Of a stretch of DNA of 33,871 nt, positions 25,815-33,850 are shown in pieces. The translations under genes and the position numbers were made by a program. The notes beneath the pieces were generated by a model, which saw only the letters and a list, made by a program, of their open reading frames with translations, ran no database searches and was not told the DNA's origin. The DNA is taken from contig CANMXU010000015.1 of assembly GCA_947501935.1 (NCBI GenBank), positions 1-33,871 on the forward strand, given 5' to 3'. Every line of letters begins with the position of its first letter. Position 1 is the first letter of the stretch. The DNA comes from an uncultured Alteromonadaceae bacterium (GTDB lineage: Bacteria > Pseudomonadota > Gammaproteobacteria > Enterobacterales > Alteromonadaceae).

Positions 25815-27446
25815 TTATTGAGTCATTTCAAGTAACTGCGGCAAAAAGGTTTTACTCTCTTGTGCTAATGCTAATTGCTCAGTCAAAATATCCGCTAATA
25901 TAGCCTTCGAAGTTAACGGATTCGCCAGTACCACCCTAAAAACTAATACTTTTCGGCCATTATATTTAGCCACTTCAATACGTGTTCTTGATACAAAAGA
26001 GATGCCATTTTCACGCTGGCGTTTTTGAATGAATTTAGTTAGCTGATCAAGCAATGCGTTAATATCTTCTTGGGAATTTTCATCAGCAGTATTTAAAGCA
26101 TCTTGTACCTGCGCGGGCACATAACGGTAAGTTAATAAACATAATTCAGGACGGGTAACTAACTCAAAATCAGCTCGCGCGTCAATTAAGTCGGCAAAAT
26201 GATGGGCTTTTTCAATGCTGTGGTTAATCAACATTTCATAACCCGGGCGACTGATAATATGTAAGCTAGCATAAACCAACATCGCCATGCCTGATCTTGA
26301 GCCTTCAAGAGTATGGCTGCCTAAATCTTTCGAGCCTTTACGTAGAATATATTCCGCATGATGCTCAATCGCCGCAACCGAGGCTGGGTTTTTGAAAACC
26401 ACTAAACCTGCCCCCATAGGTACATACATTTGCTTATGAGCATCAATAGTTACCGAGTCGGCGCGCTCTATGCCATGCATTAACGAGCGGTATTTATTCG
26501 ACAATAAAGTGGCTCCGCCCCATGCCGCGTCAACATGGAAATGACATTGAAACTCTTGAGCTATATCAGCCATGTCATTTAACGGGTCAACATTGCCCGT
26601 TTCAGTAGTGCCAGCGACGCCAATTATACTTAATACTTTAATGTTTTTATTTGCTAGAGCTTGGCATTTTTCTTTTAATAACTGGCAATCAATTTTATTA
26701 TTTTCATCCGTTGGAATAGCTATCACGCTGTCTTGGCCAATACCAAGCACATCGGCTGACTTTTTCAGAGAATAATGACCACGTTCAGATACTAATATTG
26801 CTAAACCTTGATAACCATAATGCATTAACGCCTTAAATAGCCCTTCACGCGCAACACCTTTAAAGTTACCGTCAGCTTTAAGTAAGTTGTTTCGTGCCAC
26901 CCAAAGTGCGGTTAAATTGGCAATGGTACCGCCTGAGCAGAATGCACCTAAAGAATGGTTGGCGCTATGCATCCACGACTGGTAAAAGCTTTCACTGTCT
27001 TGGTAAACCAAACGGTGCATCATACCTAATACTTGCCGTTCAAGTGGCGTGAAGGCTTTTGAGGTTTCAATTTTTACTAAGTTTTGGTTAAGACCAACCA
27101 TTAGCTTTGAGAGCGGCAAAATAAAATAAGGTAGCGCTGAGGTCATATGACCAATAAAACTAGGGCTTGAGGTATGTACTGACTGCGAAACCAGCTTATC
27201 AAGTAAGTGATGGGTGTGATCAGAAACAAAGCTCGGCTGCTCTGGAATGGCCGAACTGGCAAAATCTTTTTCAATATCAGTGAGCGCGCGCTCAGTGGCA
27301 GCAATATGATTACCTAAAAAGCCAGCAAGGTTTTCAGAAATTTCTTTTTCTATCCGGCCAAGCGTAGAGTCTGGGGCTTCAGGAATTGTAAATATACGAT
27401 GCAAAGCCTCTGGTGTAGCTGTAGCTGCGCGTTTTTCCGTAGTCAT
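25815..27446 (-). CDS. panP: PLP-dependent aspartate 1-decarboxylase (PanP type)
   Basis: A 543-residue group II PLP decarboxylase that most likely makes beta-alanine from aspartate for pantothenate. The PLP lysine is K338 in TIDAHKQM, the pyridine-nitrogen Asp is D306 in HVDAAWGG, and SGGTIANLTAL (171-181) and H224 (SERGHYS) are typical of the fold. The sequence matches the NOD_PanD_pyr subfamily of Vibrio and Shewanella relatives, proposed to replace pyruvoyl-dependent PanD. Its place between panC and yadH is where E. coli carries panD, which supports the assignment. A generic glutamate decarboxylase-like role cannot be excluded from sequence. The gene faces the PilZ gene. Confidence 0.92.
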   Translation of the reverse strand: MTTEKRAATATPEALHRIFTIPEAPDSTLGRIEKEISENLAGFLGNHIAATERALTDIEKDFASSAIPEQPSFVSDHTHHLLDKLVSQSVHTSSPSFIGHMTSALPYFILPLSKLMVGLNQNLVKIETSKAFTPLERQVLGMMHRLVYQDSESFYQSWMHSANHSLGAFCSGGTIANLTALWVARNNLLKADGNFKGVAREGLFKALMHYGYQGLAILVSERGHYSLKKSADVLGIGQDSVIAIPTDENNKIDCQLLKEKCQALANKNIKVLSIIGVAGTTETGNVDPLNDMADIAQEFQCHFHVDAAWGGATLLSNKYRSLMHGIERADSVTIDAHKQMYVPMGAGLVVFKNPASVAAIEHHAEYILRKGSKDLGSHTLEGSRSGMAMLVYASLHIISRPGYEMLINHSIEKAHHFADLIDARADFELVTRPELCLLTYRYVPAQVQDALNTADENSQEDINALLDQLTKFIQKRQRENGISFVSRTRIEVAKYNGRKVLVFRVVLANPLTSKAILADILTEQLALAQESKTFLPQLLEMTQ

Positions 27447-27556
27447 ACCGTTTCACTTTTTCTCGCCTGATAACTTTCAGACTGAGTTACACTAATCGAT
27501 GCGGCACTTTAATAAAAATCTCTGTAAATGTCTCGTTTTTTTGCGTCGAAAAATGA

Positions 27557-27658
27557 TTAAGTCATTACGCTGGCAAGGTATAGCAAAGTGCACTCAACCA
27601 TAATCACACCTGATATTGCCACAACTAGTACTTTTCTTTTTATATCTATCATCGTCAT
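27557..27658 (-). CDS. Possible small single-membrane-span protein (33 aa)
   Basis: On the minus strand, 33 codons encode a basic N-terminus (IDIKRK) followed by a hydrophobic helix (VLVVAISGVIMVECTLLYLA), the layout of small membrane proteins. The second Met (27652) has AGGG 9 bases upstream, which would give 31 residues. It lies 110 bases upstream of panP on the same strand. No homologue recognised, and short ORFs arise by chance, so this is tentative. Confidence 0.28.
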   Translation of the reverse strand: MTMIDIKRKVLVVAISGVIMVECTLLYLASVMT

Positions 27659-27785
27659 TTTCCCTATCTTAGTTTTATAAACTGCTTTTTTAAGGAATAT
27701 GTATCAATAAGCAAGCCAAAACTTAACTGACTGATTTAATTTATAAAAACAAACAGAGTGCTGACATAAAAATATATAAATGGTC

Positions 27786-27811
27786 AATTTCACCAAAATA
27801 ATGGTGAAATT
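27786..27811 (-). repeat. Hairpin downstream of the TrmB-like gene
   Basis: Perfect 9-base arms AATTTCACC and GGTGAAATT around an 8-base loop, 44 bases past the stop of the methyltransferase gene. No T-run is adjacent on the minus strand, so terminator function is uncertain. Confidence 0.4.
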
Positions 27812-27854
27812 ATAATAAAATAGTTAGCTAAATCTTTAAAGAATAAAACGGTGC

Positions 27855-28529
27855 TTAAGCAATAAGCAGCTGCCAACACGTTTGGCCGCTGGCTTTATAT
27901 TTAGCTTCAAAAGGTGTGAGTGGCTGCTCGTCATTTACCTCACTTAATATCCCTTGGCGATCGACAATAGCAGCAGCTTGTTGGAATTCTTGTAAATAAA
28001 TAGGCCAATTACTGCGTAGAATAATTTCTTTACCTATGCTGATAATTTCAGGAAATACCGCACTGCCATGCCAACGGCGTTGGATATGTTTAGCTTTTGG
28101 CCACGGGTTGGGGTAAAGAATATAATGTTTACTCACCGGCCAGTTCGCTTTAGCCACTAATCGATAAAAATCGTTTAAATCTGCACGCACCAAATGATAA
28201 TTTTCAACTTGCCAAACATCATCAATATTGCGATTAATGCGATGGGCTGATTTATCAACACCAATCACCAAGGCGTCAGGGTTTTGCTGAGCGAGTATGC
28301 GCGTGCTTTGGCCAACACCACAGCAAGAGTCGAGAATAATTTCACCAGCAAAGTTTTCCACGATCGCGTTCATTTCATCAAACGCCTGCTGAGTGTGCGC
28401 CTGATAAGGCTTTTGTGAACGATGACTTAAATGCTTATTGACAATATCGGTAAGCTTTTCGTGTATGCCCGGCTGATTACTAACAATCGCTTTAGAGTCG
28501 CCTGCTGGTGTTGGTTCAGTATTGCTCAT
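27855..28529 (-). CDS. TrmB-like SAM-dependent methyltransferase
   Basis: A 224-residue class I methyltransferase related to TrmB, the tRNA m7G46 enzyme. The SAM motif is LDSCCGVGQS (66-75), IGVDKSAHRI follows at 89-98, and YPNPWPKAKHIQRRWHG (139-155) corresponds to the TrmB segment PDPWHKARHNKRR. The C-terminal TPFEAKYKASGQTCWQL matches the TrmB TKFEQRG...W region. Differences, including the CC in motif I and NPWPKAKH for DPWHKARH, suggest a paralogous subfamily whose substrate may differ. It lies 9 bases after yadH, so it is probably the last gene of the yadG-yadH operon. Whether it methylates tRNA is not shown. Confidence 0.85.
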   Translation of the reverse strand: MSNTEPTPAGDSKAIVSNQPGIHEKLTDIVNKHLSHRSQKPYQAHTQQAFDEMNAIVENFAGEIILDSCCGVGQSTRILAQQNPDALVIGVDKSAHRINRNIDDVWQVENYHLVRADLNDFYRLVAKANWPVSKHYILYPNPWPKAKHIQRRWHGSAVFPEIISIGKEIILRSNWPIYLQEFQQAAAIVDRQGILSEVNDEQPLTPFEAKYKASGQTCWQLLIA

Positions 28530-28538
28530 GTTGTTCTC

Positions 28539-29312
28539 TTAAGTTCTTAAGCCAATGCCTTTGGTGATCAAGGTCATCGCAATAGCAAACAAAGCGACGA
28601 TGAATACGCCTAACACCGAAAAAGCCACAGTTAGGTTAATATCAGTAATACCCAAAAAACCATAACGAAAAGCATTAACCATATAAACAATCGGGTTTGC
28701 TTTAGATACGCCCTGCCAAAATTCAGGCAATAGCGAAATGGAATAAAATACCCCGCCTAAATAAGTCAGTGGCGTTAAAATAAAGGTTGGAATAATAGAG
28801 ATATCGTCAAAGCTTCGGGCAAAAATAGCATTAATTAACCCCCCTAAAGCAAAAATAGCCGAGGTTAAGCTCACCGAAATAAGGATCACCCAAATATTAT
28901 GAATGTGTATGTCAGTAAAAAATAATGAGATTAGCGTCACAATTAAACCGACTAAAATCCCCCGAGTCATGCCACCACCAACATAGCCGGCGACAATAAC
29001 CCAATTAGGCACTGGTGCCACTAACATTTCTTCAACATTGTGCTGCCACTTAGCACTGAAAAATGACGAAGCAACGTTCGAGTATGAGTTGGTAATTACG
29101 GCCATCATAATCAAGCCAGGTACAATAAACGACATATAATCAAAGCCGCCCATTTCACCAATTCTTGAGCCTATAAGTGAGCCAAAAATAACAAAATACA
29201 AACTAATCGTAATGGCTGGTGGTACTAAGGTTTGCACCCAAATACGCATAAAACGATGCACTTCTTTGTGCAAAATGCTTTTTAAAGCAATGGAATTTAC
29301 CGCTGATGACAT
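28539..29312 (-). CDS. yadH: ABC-2 type exporter permease YadH
   Basis: A 257-residue ABC-2 permease with six hydrophobic segments. It has the family features VPGLIMMAVITNSYSNVASSFF and the TFILTPLTYLGGVFYS segment near the fifth helix. Length and order match E. coli YadH. The start is 2 bases after the yadG stop, consistent with translational coupling. The substrate is unknown; related DrrB/NodJ-type pairs export drugs or lipo-oligosaccharides. Confidence 0.94.
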   Translation of the reverse strand: MSSAVNSIALKSILHKEVHRFMRIWVQTLVPPAITISLYFVIFGSLIGSRIGEMGGFDYMSFIVPGLIMMAVITNSYSNVASSFFSAKWQHNVEEMLVAPVPNWVIVAGYVGGGMTRGILVGLIVTLISLFFTDIHIHNIWVILISVSLTSAIFALGGLINAIFARSFDDISIIPTFILTPLTYLGGVFYSISLLPEFWQGVSKANPIVYMVNAFRYGFLGITDINLTVAFSVLGVFIVALFAIAMTLITKGIGLRT

Positions 29313-29314
29313 GC

Positions 29315-30235
29315 CTAGCTCCCCGTGACATTATTGTTAACTAAACTAACGAACAATTCTTCTAAACGGTTCGACTTATTACGCATGCTGCGCACTTCGA
29401 TGCCCAACTCGGTAAGCTGAGTAAATACCGCATTAATACTTTGTGATTTTTTAACATCTATTTCTAAGGTATGTTCATCGATAATACGATAACAAATATC
29501 TGACAGCTTAATATCAGTTCCGTTATCAATATCTAAAATAAATGTTTCGACGTCGAGTTTAGACAACAGTGCTTTCATACTGGTGTTTTCAACAATTTTA
29601 CCTTGGTCAATAATAGCAATATTACGACATAGCATTTCTGCTTCTTCAAGATAATGGGTGGTTAAAATAATAGTAATGCCTTGGCCATTTAATTCTTTTA
29701 AAAACTCCCACATAGAACGGCGCAGTTCAATGTCTACTCCTGCGGTAGGTTCATCAAGAATTAACATTTTGGGTTCGTGCATTAACGCACGGGCAATCAT
29801 CAAACGTCGCTTCATGCCGCCAGAAAGCATTCTCGCGGCATCATCACGCTTGTCCCATAAATCTAATTTTTTGAGATATTTTTCAGCTCGCTGATGCGCT
29901 AACTTGCGATCAACCCCGTAATAACCCGCTTGATTGACTAAAATTCGCGTTAATGACTCAAACTGATTAAAATTGAATTCTTGAGGTACTAAGCCAATAT
30001 AGCTTTTGGCTTGTTCAAGCTCGTTGTCGATACTATGGTCAAATACCTTCACTTCACCTGCCGTTTTATTCACTAGTGAAGTCATTATGCCAATAGTAGT
30101 CGACTTGCCAGCGCCATTTGGCCCAAGCAAAGCAAAAAAGTCACCCTGTTTAACTGATAAATTAATGCCTTTAAGTGCAGTAAAACCGCCTTTGTAGACT
30201 TTTTCTAAATTGGAAATTTCTAATGCATTATTCAT
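29315..30235 (-). CDS. yadG: ABC exporter ATP-binding protein YadG
   Basis: ATPase partner of YadH. Numbered from an upstream GTG at 30238, Walker A GPNGAGKS is 39-46, the signature LSGGM is 138-142, and Walker B MLILDEPTAG has D162 and E163. The ATG at 30235 has AGG 8 bases before it; the GTG directly upstream adds one residue and has less support. The C-terminal ~80 residues form the extension seen in this family. It heads the operon yadG-yadH-trmB-like and lies in the E. coli-type neighbourhood beyond the panD site. Confidence 0.95.
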   Translation of the reverse strand: MNNALEISNLEKVYKGGFTALKGINLSVKQGDFFALLGPNGAGKSTTIGIMTSLVNKTAGEVKVFDHSIDNELEQAKSYIGLVPQEFNFNQFESLTRILVNQAGYYGVDRKLAHQRAEKYLKKLDLWDKRDDAARMLSGGMKRRLMIARALMHEPKMLILDEPTAGVDIELRRSMWEFLKELNGQGITIILTTHYLEEAEMLCRNIAIIDQGKIVENTSMKALLSKLDVETFILDIDNGTDIKLSDICYRIIDEHTLEIDVKKSQSINAVFTQLTELGIEVRSMRNKSNRLEELFVSLVNNNVTGS

Positions 30236-30373
30236 CACAGCAACCTTTCATGAGCGAGTACTATAAATATGGGTTGTTTAGCCATTTTCAATCAGCAAGT
30301 GAAAATTATTATTACTAAGGTTAACAGACTGCTCACGGCAAAATTAGATTATTTGGTAACCATTTAAGACAAA

Positions 30374-30396
30374 AAAGCCTGCTCAATGCAGGCTTT
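30374..30396 (-). terminator. Rho-independent terminator of the outer-membrane protein gene
   Basis: Arms AAAGCCTGC and GCAGGCTTT (9 bases, perfect) with a 5-base loop. On the minus strand the stem is followed by TTTTTT. It lies 25 bases past the stop at 30421. Confidence 0.88.
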
Positions 30397-30420
30397 CAAT
30401 GATTGTGTTAACTGTTTAAA

Positions 30421-31095
30421 TTAAAATAACGCGCCAATTTCAAATTTAAAAATATCTATGGCTAAGTCATCACTATGGCTTAAATTACTATAAGCTCGGC
30501 CATAGCTGACTTTAAAAATCATCTCATTATCTAATTCGTAACGTAATCCAACACCAACATTATAGGTGAAGTTCGACTCATGATAAGTTGGCTGGTAACC
30601 CTCACAAACATAACCCCACCACGGATCCCACCAACAAACACCTTGAGCAGGCCCGTCAGCGATATTACTGTCAACATAGCTCCAACCTAAACCAGCTTGA
30701 ACATACGGCGTTAAACGCTCGGCCCTGAAGTTATAAACCGCATTAAACTGAGTATGAACAACATTTAGTTCGTGTTGAATAATTTCAACCTGCGGGGTAT
30801 CTTCGTCTGAAATAAAGGTAGCCGTATAATTAGGTACGCTCGATAAGAACTCTAAATTAAACTGTAAGTGGTCGCTATAGTTATAACCCAAGCTGGCGCC
30901 CCAGCCGGTAGTTTCTTTTACATCTAAGCTTGCACCTTGCAAACCTTCAACAAAAACTTCGTCGTTATGGGTAAGCATAAAAGTTGCTTCCCATTTGCCA
31001 CTGCGAATACTAGGTTCGTTATAGAAATCAGCAAAAGCTGAGGCCGAAAAACATAACAAGCTGAAAAAGGCTAGCGCCATTTTTTTAACCGTCAT
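30421..31095 (-). CDS. OmpW/OmpA-like outer-membrane beta-barrel protein
   Basis: A 224-residue exported protein that most likely folds as an eight-stranded barrel in the outer membrane. The ATG at 31095 has GGAG 7 bases upstream; the in-frame ATG at 31101 would lie too close to that site. The signal peptide ends ASAFA. Alternating strands (WGASLGYNYSDHLQFNLEF, LTPYVQAGLGWSYVDS, FTYNVGVGLRYEL, FEIGALF) end in Phe. One loop is unusual: CWWDPWWGYVC (about residues 150-165), a Trp-rich stretch between two Cys that could form a disulfide-closed external loop. The ligand is unknown. It has its own terminator downstream. Confidence 0.85.
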   Translation of the reverse strand: MTVKKMALAFFSLLCFSASAFADFYNEPSIRSGKWEATFMLTHNDEVFVEGLQGASLDVKETTGWGASLGYNYSDHLQFNLEFLSSVPNYTATFISDEDTPQVEIIQHELNVVHTQFNAVYNFRAERLTPYVQAGLGWSYVDSNIADGPAQGVCWWDPWWGYVCEGYQPTYHESNFTYNVGVGLRYELDNEMIFKVSYGRAYSNLSHSDDLAIDIFKFEIGALF

Positions 31096-31181
31096 ATACA
31101 TACTCCATATGGCATAAAGAAAAACTGGTATTGGTAAGAAGAAACAATGTCTTATCTTGAAACTTACCTCTAACTATAAAT

Positions 31182-31208
31182 AAAAAAACCTGCATCAGCA
31201 GGTTTTTT
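31182..31208 (-). terminator. Rho-independent terminator of efp
   Basis: AAAAAACCTGC and GCAGGTTTTTT (11 bases each) flank ATCA, 34 bases past the efp stop. A long T-run lies on each 3' side, so it could also work in the plus direction, but efp is the gene it serves. Confidence 0.9.
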
Positions 31209-31241
31209 ATGTAATTTTTTGCAATTAGTGCTTATAAAGCA

Positions 31242-31811
31242 TTATTTGCTGGCGCGAGAAACGTATTCGCCTGAACGTGTATCAACTTTAACCACTTCAC
31301 CAATTTGAATGAATAAAGGTACACGAACTACTGCACCTGTGCTTAATGTTGCTGGCTTGCCACCAGTACCGGCGGTATCGCCTTTTAAACCGGGGTCAGT
31401 TTCGGTAACTTCAATTTCTACAAAGTTAGGCGGCGTTACTGAAATAGGAGAGTTATTCCATAAAGTGATGGTACAAATATTACCTTCAACTAACCACTTT
31501 ACCGTATCAGCTACGGCTTTTTCGTCAGCTGCTAATTGTTCAAAGGTTTCGTTATTCATAAAATGCCAGAATTCACCATCAGCATATAAATAAGCTAATT
31601 CGGTTTCCATAACATCGGCACCTTCAACACTTTCGCCAGATTTGAAGGTTTTTTCTAAAACTTTACCAGAGACAAGTTTACGAATTTTCACACGGTTAAA
31701 TGCTTGGCCTTTACCGGGCTTAACAAGTTCATTCTCAAGAATGTTACAAGGTTCGCCGTCAAGCATTATTTTAAGTCCAGCTTTGAACTGGTTGGTACTG
31801 AAGTTAGCCAT
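31242..31811 (-). CDS. efp: Translation elongation factor P
   Basis: Relieves ribosome stalling at polyproline motifs. The 189-residue chain has the KOW-like N-domain with the tip VKPGKGQAF, placing the modified Lys at K34 as in E. coli. The C-terminal domain carries [20 protein letters not shown], typical of EF-P. K34 fits the beta-lysylation route of EpmA and EpmB, and epmB is divergent at 32420; epmA is not in this window. AAGAG precedes the ATG. Confidence 0.98.
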   Translation of the reverse strand: MANFSTNQFKAGLKIMLDGEPCNILENELVKPGKGQAFNRVKIRKLVSGKVLEKTFKSGESVEGADVMETELAYLYADGEFWHFMNNETFEQLAADEKAVADTVKWLVEGNICTITLWNNSPISVTPPNFVEIEVTETDPGLKGDTAGTGGKPATLSTGAVVRVPLFIQIGEVVKVDTRSGEYVSRASK

Positions 31812-31974
31812 AATTTACTCTTAATTCGCACTGCGACTGATATTTTTAATGCCGCAGATAATAACCCTAATGCGGGTTTATTTCACCGATTTTTACTGGT
31901 TTTTTTCACTGATAATTATATTTTTCGCACTTAGGTCAAACTAATTGCCTTTGTCGGATAAAAAAGGAGCTTTA

Positions 31975-32037
31975 ATGCGCAAAAGCAATTACAGGAATAT
32001 GCCTGCTGCAGAAGCAATTATTGCAGCCACTAGTTAA
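31975..32037 (+). CDS. Possible 20-residue peptide with strong ribosome site
   Basis: AAGGAG lies 5 bases before an ATG opening a 20-codon frame (MRKSNYRNMPAAEAIIAATS). It overlaps the last codon of the opposite small gene. The ribosome site is better than that of many genes here, but a frame this short can be chance. Confidence 0.22.
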   Translation: MRKSNYRNMPAAEAIIAATS

Positions 32038-32195
32038 TGTTCTTGGATATAATCACCAAATAAATTAAATTCTTGAGGCTCAGTCCACTCTTTATGTAAT
32101 TTATTAAATTCTTTTAGCTCATCGTTAGTGGCATTATTTTGCAGCGCTTTTTCAGAAAGAAAATTGAGGCGTTCGAACTTGTCCTTATCCATCAT
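32034..32195 (-). CDS. Conserved-looking small protein (53 aa)
   Basis: An ORF below common length cut-offs. AAGGA lies 6 bases before the ATG, and a second ATG follows at once. The product begins MMDKDKFERLNFLSEKALQN and continues with the segment ATNDELKEFNKLHKEW. It is acidic, lacks membrane segments, and looks like two amphipathic helices. The pattern LSEKAL..ATxxELKEFN reads like small unknown proteins common in Alteromonadales. It is upstream of efp in the same direction with 222 bases between. Function unknown. Confidence 0.72.
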   Translation of the reverse strand: MMDKDKFERLNFLSEKALQNNATNDELKEFNKLHKEWTEPQEFNLFGDYIQEH

Positions 32196-32419
32196 TAATC
32201 ATCCTTGATAACTTATAGTCTTAGTATTGTTTAATATAACTATAAATTCAATAAACCATAGCAATTCGTTGCAATAAAGCATCGGTATTAAAATGACTAA
32301 TAACACCACTAACCTCTTTAGGCCAATCAAGGATAGATAGGTATTTATATACCCAAAAGATAATTAAACGTTTAAAATTAGCGAAATTTTAGTTTTATCT
32401 TTTTACATTGAAATAACGC

Positions 32420-33463
32420 ATGCTCAAAGAAAGCCTTATTGATAGCTTGAACCTGACCACAGAGACAGTCAGTGATGAATTTTCCACGTCTTGGCAGCAA
32501 GAATTGGCAAGTGTGGTAACTGATCCTGAAAAACTGCTTGAGATGGTAAATATAGCGCCAGATAAATACTTAACGCATTTCAAAGCAAGGCAGTTATTTC
32601 CAGTTAGAGTACCAAGACCTTTTATTAACCGCATTGAAAAGGGCAATTTTAACGATCCGCTGTTAAAACAGGTAATGCCGTTAGCTGATGAATTTATTCA
32701 AGCCGATGGTTATTTTACCGACCCTTTAGAAGAGCACGATACTGTGGCTGAAGGTTTATTGCATAAATATAAACATCGGGTTTTGATGATGGTTAAAACT
32801 GGCTGTGCAGTAAATTGCCGTTATTGCTTTAGACGCCATTTCCCTTATCAAGACAACAGTCCGAATAAGCTGCGCTGGCAAAGTGCGCTAAATTATATTG
32901 CTAAGCATACCCAAGTGTCTGAAGTAATATTTAGCGGCGGCGACCCATTAATGGCCAGCGATGATCATTTACAGTGGTTAGTTGAGCAACTTGAGCAAAT
33001 ACCTCATTTAAAAAGACTTCGCGTTCATACCCGTTTACCTGTGGTTATTCCACAACGGGTAACCGATGAATTAACCAAATTACTGAAAAATTCTCGTTTA
33101 AAAGCAACCATGGTTTTTCATATTAATCACGCCAATGAAATTGATGAAAATTTTCAAAATTCAATTGAAAAACTGCGCGCCGCCCGCATTCCGTTATTTA
33201 ATCAAAGTACCTTATTAAAAGGAGTGAATGATGATGTTGAAGTATTGGTGAATTTAAGTGAGCAATTATTTGATAGCGGTATTCAACCTTATTATTTACA
33301 TATGTTTGACGCAGTGCAAGGTGGCGCCCACTTTGATGTAAACGAACAACAGGCGGTTGCTTTAGTAAAAGCGGTAATGGCCATTTTACCGGGCTTTTTA
33401 ATGCCAAAATTAGTACGAGAAATTGCCGGTGAAGCTAACAAAACCGCCATAAATTTGCGATAA
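32420..33463 (+). CDS. epmB: EF-P-(R)-beta-lysine formation: L-lysine 2,3-aminomutase EpmB
   Basis: Radical SAM and PLP enzyme that turns (S)-alpha-lysine into (R)-beta-lysine, which EpmA attaches to EF-P K34. The 347-residue chain has the iron-sulfur motif CAVNCRYC (C129, C133, C136), FSGGDPLM for SAM contact, and the C-terminal MPKLVREIAGE, where K330 is the likely PLP lysine. It is divergent from efp, as in E. coli, but the gap is longer and holds a small gene. The ATG lacks an obvious Shine-Dalgarno. Confidence 0.97.
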   Translation: MLKESLIDSLNLTTETVSDEFSTSWQQELASVVTDPEKLLEMVNIAPDKYLTHFKARQLFPVRVPRPFINRIEKGNFNDPLLKQVMPLADEFIQADGYFTDPLEEHDTVAEGLLHKYKHRVLMMVKTGCAVNCRYCFRRHFPYQDNSPNKLRWQSALNYIAKHTQVSEVIFSGGDPLMASDDHLQWLVEQLEQIPHLKRLRVHTRLPVVIPQRVTDELTKLLKNSRLKATMVFHINHANEIDENFQNSIEKLRAARIPLFNQSTLLKGVNDDVEVLVNLSEQLFDSGIQPYYLHMFDAVQGGAHFDVNEQQAVALVKAVMAILPGFLMPKLVREIAGEANKTAINLR

Positions 33464-33492
33464 TCGCCGCAATACTTTTTTAGGAATACATC

Positions 33493-33801
33493 ATGAGCGC
33501 CAACGTAAACAAACAACTTATTGAAAATATTTCAATTATTTTAAAAAAATCGTTAAGTGCCGATGCCACTTTAGCGGAATTACGTAGTAAAGAGAAAGCT
33601 GGTTTTAAAGCCATTTTTAAAGCTGATGCTGGCTTTACCTGCACCGAGAATACTTTTCAGCCATATGTTGAAGAAGTTGCTAACGATTTATTAGAGTGGC
33701 AAAAAAGCCAAGACCAACAAACACTGATTAAGTTAGTGAAAAAAATTGAGCAACTGTTCACAGTATTAACTAACTTCGAAACCAGCCATACCGAACACTA
33801 G
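33493..33801 (+). CDS. Small conserved-looking protein of unknown function
   Basis: A 102-residue helical, cytoplasmic protein with AGGA 7 bases before the ATG. It has LIENISIILKKSLSADATLAE at the start, a single central FTCTENTF, and a Lys-rich C-terminal helix. It starts 29 bases after epmB and is probably co-transcribed with it. I do not recognise the family; a role linked to EF-P modification is only a possibility from position. Confidence 0.75.
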   Translation: MSANVNKQLIENISIILKKSLSADATLAELRSKEKAGFKAIFKADAGFTCTENTFQPYVEEVANDLLEWQKSQDQQTLIKLVKKIEQLFTVLTNFETSHTEH

Positions 33802-33825
33802 CCAATTCATTTGCGCTATTAATTG

Positions 33826-33850
33826 CGGCTAACGTTATACTCGTTAGCCG
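33826..33850 (+). terminator. Hairpin after the small gene
   Basis: Perfect 9-base arms CGGCTAACG and CGTTAGCCG with a 7-base loop, 24 bases past the stop at 33801. No strong T-run follows within the window (ATTGATTC), so it is a tentative terminator. Confidence 0.45.

Larger units (their letters stand above)
27447..27854. other. 408-base region upstream of panP
   Basis: Holds a possible 33-codon small membrane ORF (27557-27658, minus) and a hairpin (27786-27811), both listed separately. The rest is very AT-rich and presumably includes the panP promoter. No other feature recognised. Confidence 0.4.
31812..32419. other. 608-base region between efp and epmB
   Basis: Holds the promoters of the divergent genes, a 53-residue small gene (32034-32195, minus) and a possible 20-codon ORF (31975-32037, plus), both listed separately. 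The rest includes AT-rich DNA and short palindromes such as TTATAGT/ACTATAA near 32212-32246 and GGTAT/ATACC at 32340-32353. Confidence 0.45.
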
